The notes under the pieces are model-generated. The model saw only the letters and a list, made by a program, of their open reading frames with translations, had not been told where the DNA came from and did not search any database. Made by a program: the position numbers and the translations under genes. DNA of 8,670 nt from Clostridiaceae bacterium (lineage in GTDB: Bacteria > Bacillota > Clostridia > UBA1212 > DUPL01), in contig JAAYLF010000223.1 of the NCBI GenBank assembly GCA_012522035.1, forward strand, positions 1-8,670. Direction: 5' to 3'. Below are positions 6,332 through 8,670 of the stretch, piece by piece. The first letter of the stretch is position 1. Every line of letters begins with the position of its first letter.

Positions 6332-7372
6332 TCATAAAGTGAAACTGTCCCATGGAATATTAACAGGTTTCTTCTCAGTAAGAATTTCATCTATAGGCAG
6401 CAAAAGTGGAATATCCTCTTTCTTTAGAATTCCATTTTCAATATTCTTTTTTACCACCCTTGCAACTCTTTCGGAGATTACCAATGATTCCAAGGTTACA
6501 CCATCTAATTCGGTTCTGGCTTCGTCAATATCCAGGCCCCTGCCAAGCAAAATGCCTATCATTCTGGTTCGACCGCCGTATACAGTTACATACAAATCGC
6601 CAACACCTACACACAAATTATCCAAAGTCAAAGCATTTTGGAATTCCAGCAACCGATGCATTTCCTTAACTGCATGCCCAAAGACTGCTGCTTGTGAATT
6701 GAAATGAATTTCACTGTCAAGACCAAACAACCTCTGGTTTACTCCAATTGTCAATGCAATTCCCAAAGCATAAGCATTCTTTAAGGCAACCGCACTTTCT
6801 ATACCAGTTATATCTGTTGAAAGACGAATGTGGTAATAATAGGTCTGCATCACTTCTTTTAAAAACTCCAGGTCAGCCATGTTTTCTCCACAAAATGCAA
6901 CCACTGTCTGGTCGTGTGCTACCAGTTCGTAACTGGTACATGGGCCGCCTATTGCATTTAAAGAAACCTTCTTGCCAATCTCTTCCAGCTTGGTTTTCCA
7001 ATAATCCAGATAAGTTACAAGTTTGCCGTCCGGAGTGTCTATCAGACCTTTTGTTACTGCAAGCATTTTTGCGTCTTCAGGTAATACAGGCAATACTTTT
7101 TCTGCAAACCACGTCACTCCAAAACTACTCACGCCGCAGATAACAACATCAGTTTCCATAAGGGCACTTTCCAGCTCTTCTATCTGATAAAAGTCAATTC
7201 CTTCAGGAAACTCTTTGTTGAATTTCGGATGTTTGTTTTCTATCTTGCAGCGGTTGATAATTTCTCTGTCAAGATGTGTTCCAACAATTCTTACCTCATG
7301 GCCATTCTCCCTTGAAGGGAATGCAAGTGCAGAACCCATCATGCCAGAACCTACTATTGTTACTAATGCCAT
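6332..7372 (-). CDS. GpsA-like NAD(P)-dependent glycerol-3-phosphate dehydrogenase family protein (divergent)
   Basis: The 346 residues match the length and layout of GpsA. They comprise an N-terminal Rossmann dinucleotide site GSGMMG (8-13), VTKGL (106-110) with a Lys at the family position, GGPC (142-145), DITGIESAVALKNAYA (187-202) with the conserved Lys of the ALKN motif (K198), and GVGDLYVT (256-263). GpsA reduces dihydroxyacetone phosphate to sn-glycerol 3-phosphate for phospholipid synthesis. This copy departs from canonical motifs: GPSFA is replaced by GPCTSYE, the usual GDN-containing segment is LDSEIHFN, and the TCxSxxSRN region reads TVYGGRTRM. It may therefore be a paralogue with another substrate. 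ATG 7372 follows a modest GGTGA site. It heads a unit with the flavodoxin gene. Confidence is high for the family and moderate for the substrate. Confidence 0.8.
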   Translation of the reverse strand: MALVTIVGSGMMGSALAFPSRENGHEVRIVGTHLDREIINRCKIENKHPKFNKEFPEGIDFYQIEELESALMETDVVICGVSSFGVTWFAEKVLPVLPEDAKMLAVTKGLIDTPDGKLVTYLDYWKTKLEEIGKKVSLNAIGGPCTSYELVAHDQTVVAFCGENMADLEFLKEVMQTYYYHIRLSTDITGIESAVALKNAYALGIALTIGVNQRLFGLDSEIHFNSQAAVFGHAVKEMHRLLEFQNALTLDNLCVGVGDLYVTVYGGRTRMIGILLGRGLDIDEARTELDGVTLESLVISERVARVVKKNIENGILKKEDIPLLLPIDEILTEKKPVNIPWDSFTL

Positions 7373-7403
7373 TTCATCACCATCTGATTTAGTTTTTAAA
7401 AAT

Positions 7404-7432
7404 ATTGTAGAATCAGCTGAAAACTATGTCAA
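7404..7432 (-). promoter_or_regulatory. Sigma-A promoter for the GpsA-like/flavodoxin unit
   Basis: On the minus strand, TTGACA (7432-7427), a 17-base spacer and TACAAT (7409-7404) make a near-perfect vegetative promoter. Transcription would start near 7397, about 25 bases ahead of ATG 7372. Confidence 0.8.
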
Positions 7433-7443
7433 TAAAGATATAT

Positions 7444-8277
7444 TCATTTTGACACTTCTTCAAAATGAACGACATATACCACACCACAGCCGTTTTTCCA
7501 GTCATTACCCATGATGTATGTTTTACCTTTGACTATATTGATGTTTTCCGGTTCAACTCCGTCAGGCACATCCAAAGGTATGGCCCAAAACAAATTGCAA
7601 TCAAAGTCGTAAACGCGTATTTCTGCTTGGTATCCGTTCTGCGAGGACCTTACAAAGTAGATATACTCATCGTCGCAATAAACTCCTTGGGAAAGGCTTC
7701 CCGGTGCCTCTACCGATACGGATTTTACAAGATTCAGATCCCCATCCCATATATCCAGAGTTTCTCCTGCCCATTCACCGGAAGCATGCATGTCTCTTCC
7801 TTCACTGTATGCCATGGCAAAGAAAGGTTTGGGCAGATCCGCAGTTTCAATTATTTCAAAGGTGTCTGGATCAACAAAGGAATATCTGTAATAATGACCA
7901 TCGGGGGACTGACAGTGAGATACAAGAAACATTTTCTTCTTTGAGTTGTATGTAATATTGTTTGCATGATCCAATTCCAGAATGTCACTTACCTTGATTA
8001 TCTTACCCTTCTTGTCAAGAACGTGAATTTTAGTAAGTTCATATCCTTGCGAATCCTTTTTAATCATGGCTACATAGAATTTCTCGCCGTCGAAATATCC
8101 GCCCTGCATTATATAGTAGCCTGGATCTTCAGGGGTAAAGGTAAAGAGTTTTTCTACTGTCGCTCTGTACTCTTTGTCTTTAGAAAGCTTTTGTATTCCC
8201 AGCTCTTTACTGCAGCCAACTGTAATAATCGAAAAGAAGCATAGAAGTACAGCTGTCATGACTTTTATAGTTTTCAT
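7444..8277 (-). CDS. Putative secreted lipoprotein of unknown function
   Basis: A 277-residue protein. MKTIKVMTAVLLCFFSII is a lipoprotein signal peptide ending at a lipobox-like TVGC, with Cys22 as the lipidation site, so the mature protein should be anchored on the outer face of the membrane. The rest is soluble and rich in aromatic residues and beta strands, with loosely repeating units such as FVDPDTFEIIETADLP, LDIWDGDLNLVKSVSVE and EIRVYDFDCNLFWAIPLD. This suggests a beta-propeller-like fold, but it is short for a complete propeller and I recognise no named family. The ATG at 8277 is preferred over an in-frame GTG at 8289 because that GTG overlaps the only Shine-Dalgarno site. No transporter or enzyme partner adjoins it. 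The downstream dehydrogenase has its own promoter. Confidence 0.75.
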   Translation of the reverse strand: MKTIKVMTAVLLCFFSIITVGCSKELGIQKLSKDKEYRATVEKLFTFTPEDPGYYIMQGGYFDGEKFYVAMIKKDSQGYELTKIHVLDKKGKIIKVSDILELDHANNITYNSKKKMFLVSHCQSPDGHYYRYSFVDPDTFEIIETADLPKPFFAMAYSEGRDMHASGEWAGETLDIWDGDLNLVKSVSVEAPGSLSQGVYCDDEYIYFVRSSQNGYQAEIRVYDFDCNLFWAIPLDVPDGVEPENINIVKGKTYIMGNDWKNGCGVVYVVHFEEVSK

Positions 8278-8288
8278 AGTAAAAATCA

Positions 8289-8293
8289 CTCCT
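8289..8293 (-). promoter_or_regulatory. Ribosome binding site of the lipoprotein gene
   Basis: AGGAG on the minus strand with an 11-base spacer to ATG 8277, which is slightly long. It overlaps the alternative GTG at 8289-8287 and so rules that start out. Confidence 0.65.
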
Positions 8294-8316
8294 GAACCAA
8301 CCAGTTTTGCATGTCA

Positions 8317-8337
8317 ATTTTATCACATGTTCATGTG
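8317..8337 (-). promoter_or_regulatory. Extended -10 promoter with a palindromic candidate operator, lipoprotein gene
   Basis: On the minus strand TAAAAT (8322-8317) is preceded by TGTGA, a TRTGn extended -10. No good -35 is present. The palindrome CACATG-AA-CATGTG (8337-8324) ends in the TG of this extended -10, so a bound protein would block the promoter. The operator role is inferred. Confidence 0.5.
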
Positions 8338-8353
8338 TATTACTATTAAAGAA

Positions 8354-8386
8354 TAAAAATAGAAGGCCATATAAAATTGGCCTTCT
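8354..8386 (-). terminator. Rho-independent terminator of tRNA-Lys
   Basis: On the minus strand a perfect 9-bp stem AGAAGGCCA/TGGCCTTCT (8386-8378 with 8369-8361) and an 8-base loop are followed by ATTTTT. It begins 4 bases after the CCA end of the tRNA. Confidence 0.85.
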
Positions 8387-8389
8387 TCC

Positions 8390-8465
8390 TGGTGCACCTT
8401 CAGGGACTCGAACCCGGGACCCACTGATTAAGAGTCAGTTGCTCTACCATCTGAGCTAAAGGTGC
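8390..8465 (-). tRNA. tRNA-Lys (anticodon CTT), CCA encoded
   Basis: The 76 bases fold as a standard cloverleaf. The acceptor stem is GCACCTT/AAGGTGC with discriminator A and an encoded CCA. The D arm is GCTC/GAGC. The anticodon stem ACTGA/TCAGT carries loop CTCTTAA (anticodon CTT, reading AAG lysine codons). The variable loop is GGGTC and the T loop is TTCGAGT. The T stem CCGGG/CCCTG contains one mismatch (C50 against U64), which is unusual. The gene has its own promoter and terminator. Confidence 0.95.
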
Positions 8466-8489
8466 ATGTGCTCTCAAACAGCAACATAG

Positions 8490-8518
8490 ATTATACACCT
8501 AAAGCGGGCTTGTGTCAA
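8490..8518 (-). promoter_or_regulatory. Consensus promoter of tRNA-Lys
   Basis: On the minus strand TTGACA (8518-8513), exactly 17 bases, then TATAAT (8495-8490). Both hexamers are perfect, as expected for a strongly expressed stable-RNA gene. Transcription would start near 8483, about 18 bases ahead of the mature 5' end. Confidence 0.9.
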
Positions 8519-8573
8519 CAACTTTTTTTGATTTTTCTAATTCTTGTGTCGTTAAAATATGATAATGTCTTAC

Positions 8574-8608
8574 TATACCACATGTGATTATGTCCCATGT
8601 GGTATAAT
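8574..8608 (+). promoter_or_regulatory. Extended -10 promoter covered by an 11-bp-arm inverted repeat (candidate operator)
   Basis: TATACCACATG (8574-8584) is repeated perfectly inverted as CATGTGGTATA (8596-8606) across an 11-base spacer. The right arm overlaps TGTGG-TATAAT (8599-8608), an extended -10 with no recognisable -35. The position suggests repressor control of the gene starting at 8640. The regulator is unknown. Confidence 0.6.
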
Positions 8609-8639
8609 CAGAAGAAAAAATAATAAATGGTGGTATAAT

Positions 8640-8670
8640 ATGGAATTGGAATTACGTAAACATGAGCTAA
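8640..8670 (+). CDS. Start of an unidentified gene, truncated by the window end
   Basis: ATG at 8640 follows GGTGG (8629-8633) with a 6-base spacer and lies about 30 bases downstream of the extended -10 at 8603-8608. Ten codons are visible, reading MELELRKHEL, with no stop before the window ends. This is too little to assign a family. The upstream inverted repeat would fit an autoregulated gene, but that is only inference. The nearby ATG at 8627 closes after three codons and is not a competing start. Confidence 0.45.
   Translation, partial: MELELRKHEL

Noticed and set aside
8312..8317. TTGACA on the minus strand ahead of the lipoprotein gene as a -35
   Set aside because: The -10 position 17 bases on falls on CAGGAG, the ribosome binding site, so no matching -10 exists. 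The extended -10 just upstream is a better candidate.

Overview
The window looks like chromosomal DNA of a low-to-moderate GC Gram-positive bacterium, most likely class Clostridia. The grounds are strong Shine-Dalgarno sites, TTGACA/TATAAT and extended -10 (TRTGn) promoters, short-stemmed U-tailed terminators, a CCA-encoding tRNA-Lys, and the families present. I cannot name a species. I see no CRISPR array, insertion sequence, phage gene or transposon.

Layout: (1) Positions 1-1447 on + hold the 3' end of a PMT/ArnT-type protein mannosyltransferase, then a DPM1/GtrB-like polyprenyl-phosphate glycosyltransferase broken by an in-frame TAG, then a terminator. Together they make a plausible lipid-linked-sugar protein O-glycosylation pair. 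(2) Positions 1549-1849 on + hold a small acidic protein of unknown function with its own terminator. (3) Positions 1853-4377 on - hold one large gene with a degenerate KaiC/RecA-like N-terminus, a PEP/pyruvate-binding (PPDK N-terminal, ATP-grasp) domain and an unassigned C-terminal region. It is split by an in-frame TGA and a one-base frameshift. (4) Positions 4390-4544 are a divergent promoter region. (5) Positions 4545-5774 on + hold an RlmI-type rRNA methyltransferase. (6) Positions 5786-7432 on - hold a two-gene unit, a divergent GpsA-like dehydrogenase followed by a flavodoxin, behind a near-consensus promoter. (7) Positions 7444-8337 on - hold a lipoprotein gene behind a palindrome-bearing extended -10 promoter. 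(8) Positions 8354-8518 on - hold tRNA-Lys(CTT) with a perfect-consensus promoter and a terminator. (9) Positions 8574-8670 on + hold the promoter and first codons of a gene running off the window, with a large inverted repeat over its -10.

Most of the window is ordinary housekeeping or envelope content. The points worth a second look are: three coding lesions in about 3.5 kb plus a T-stem mismatch in the tRNA (real decay or sequence error); the KaiC-like/PEP-binding architecture without a phosphohistidine domain; and two promoters that carry CACATG/CATGTG inverted repeats in the same register to their extended -10 elements. I found no convincing case for a wholly new system.
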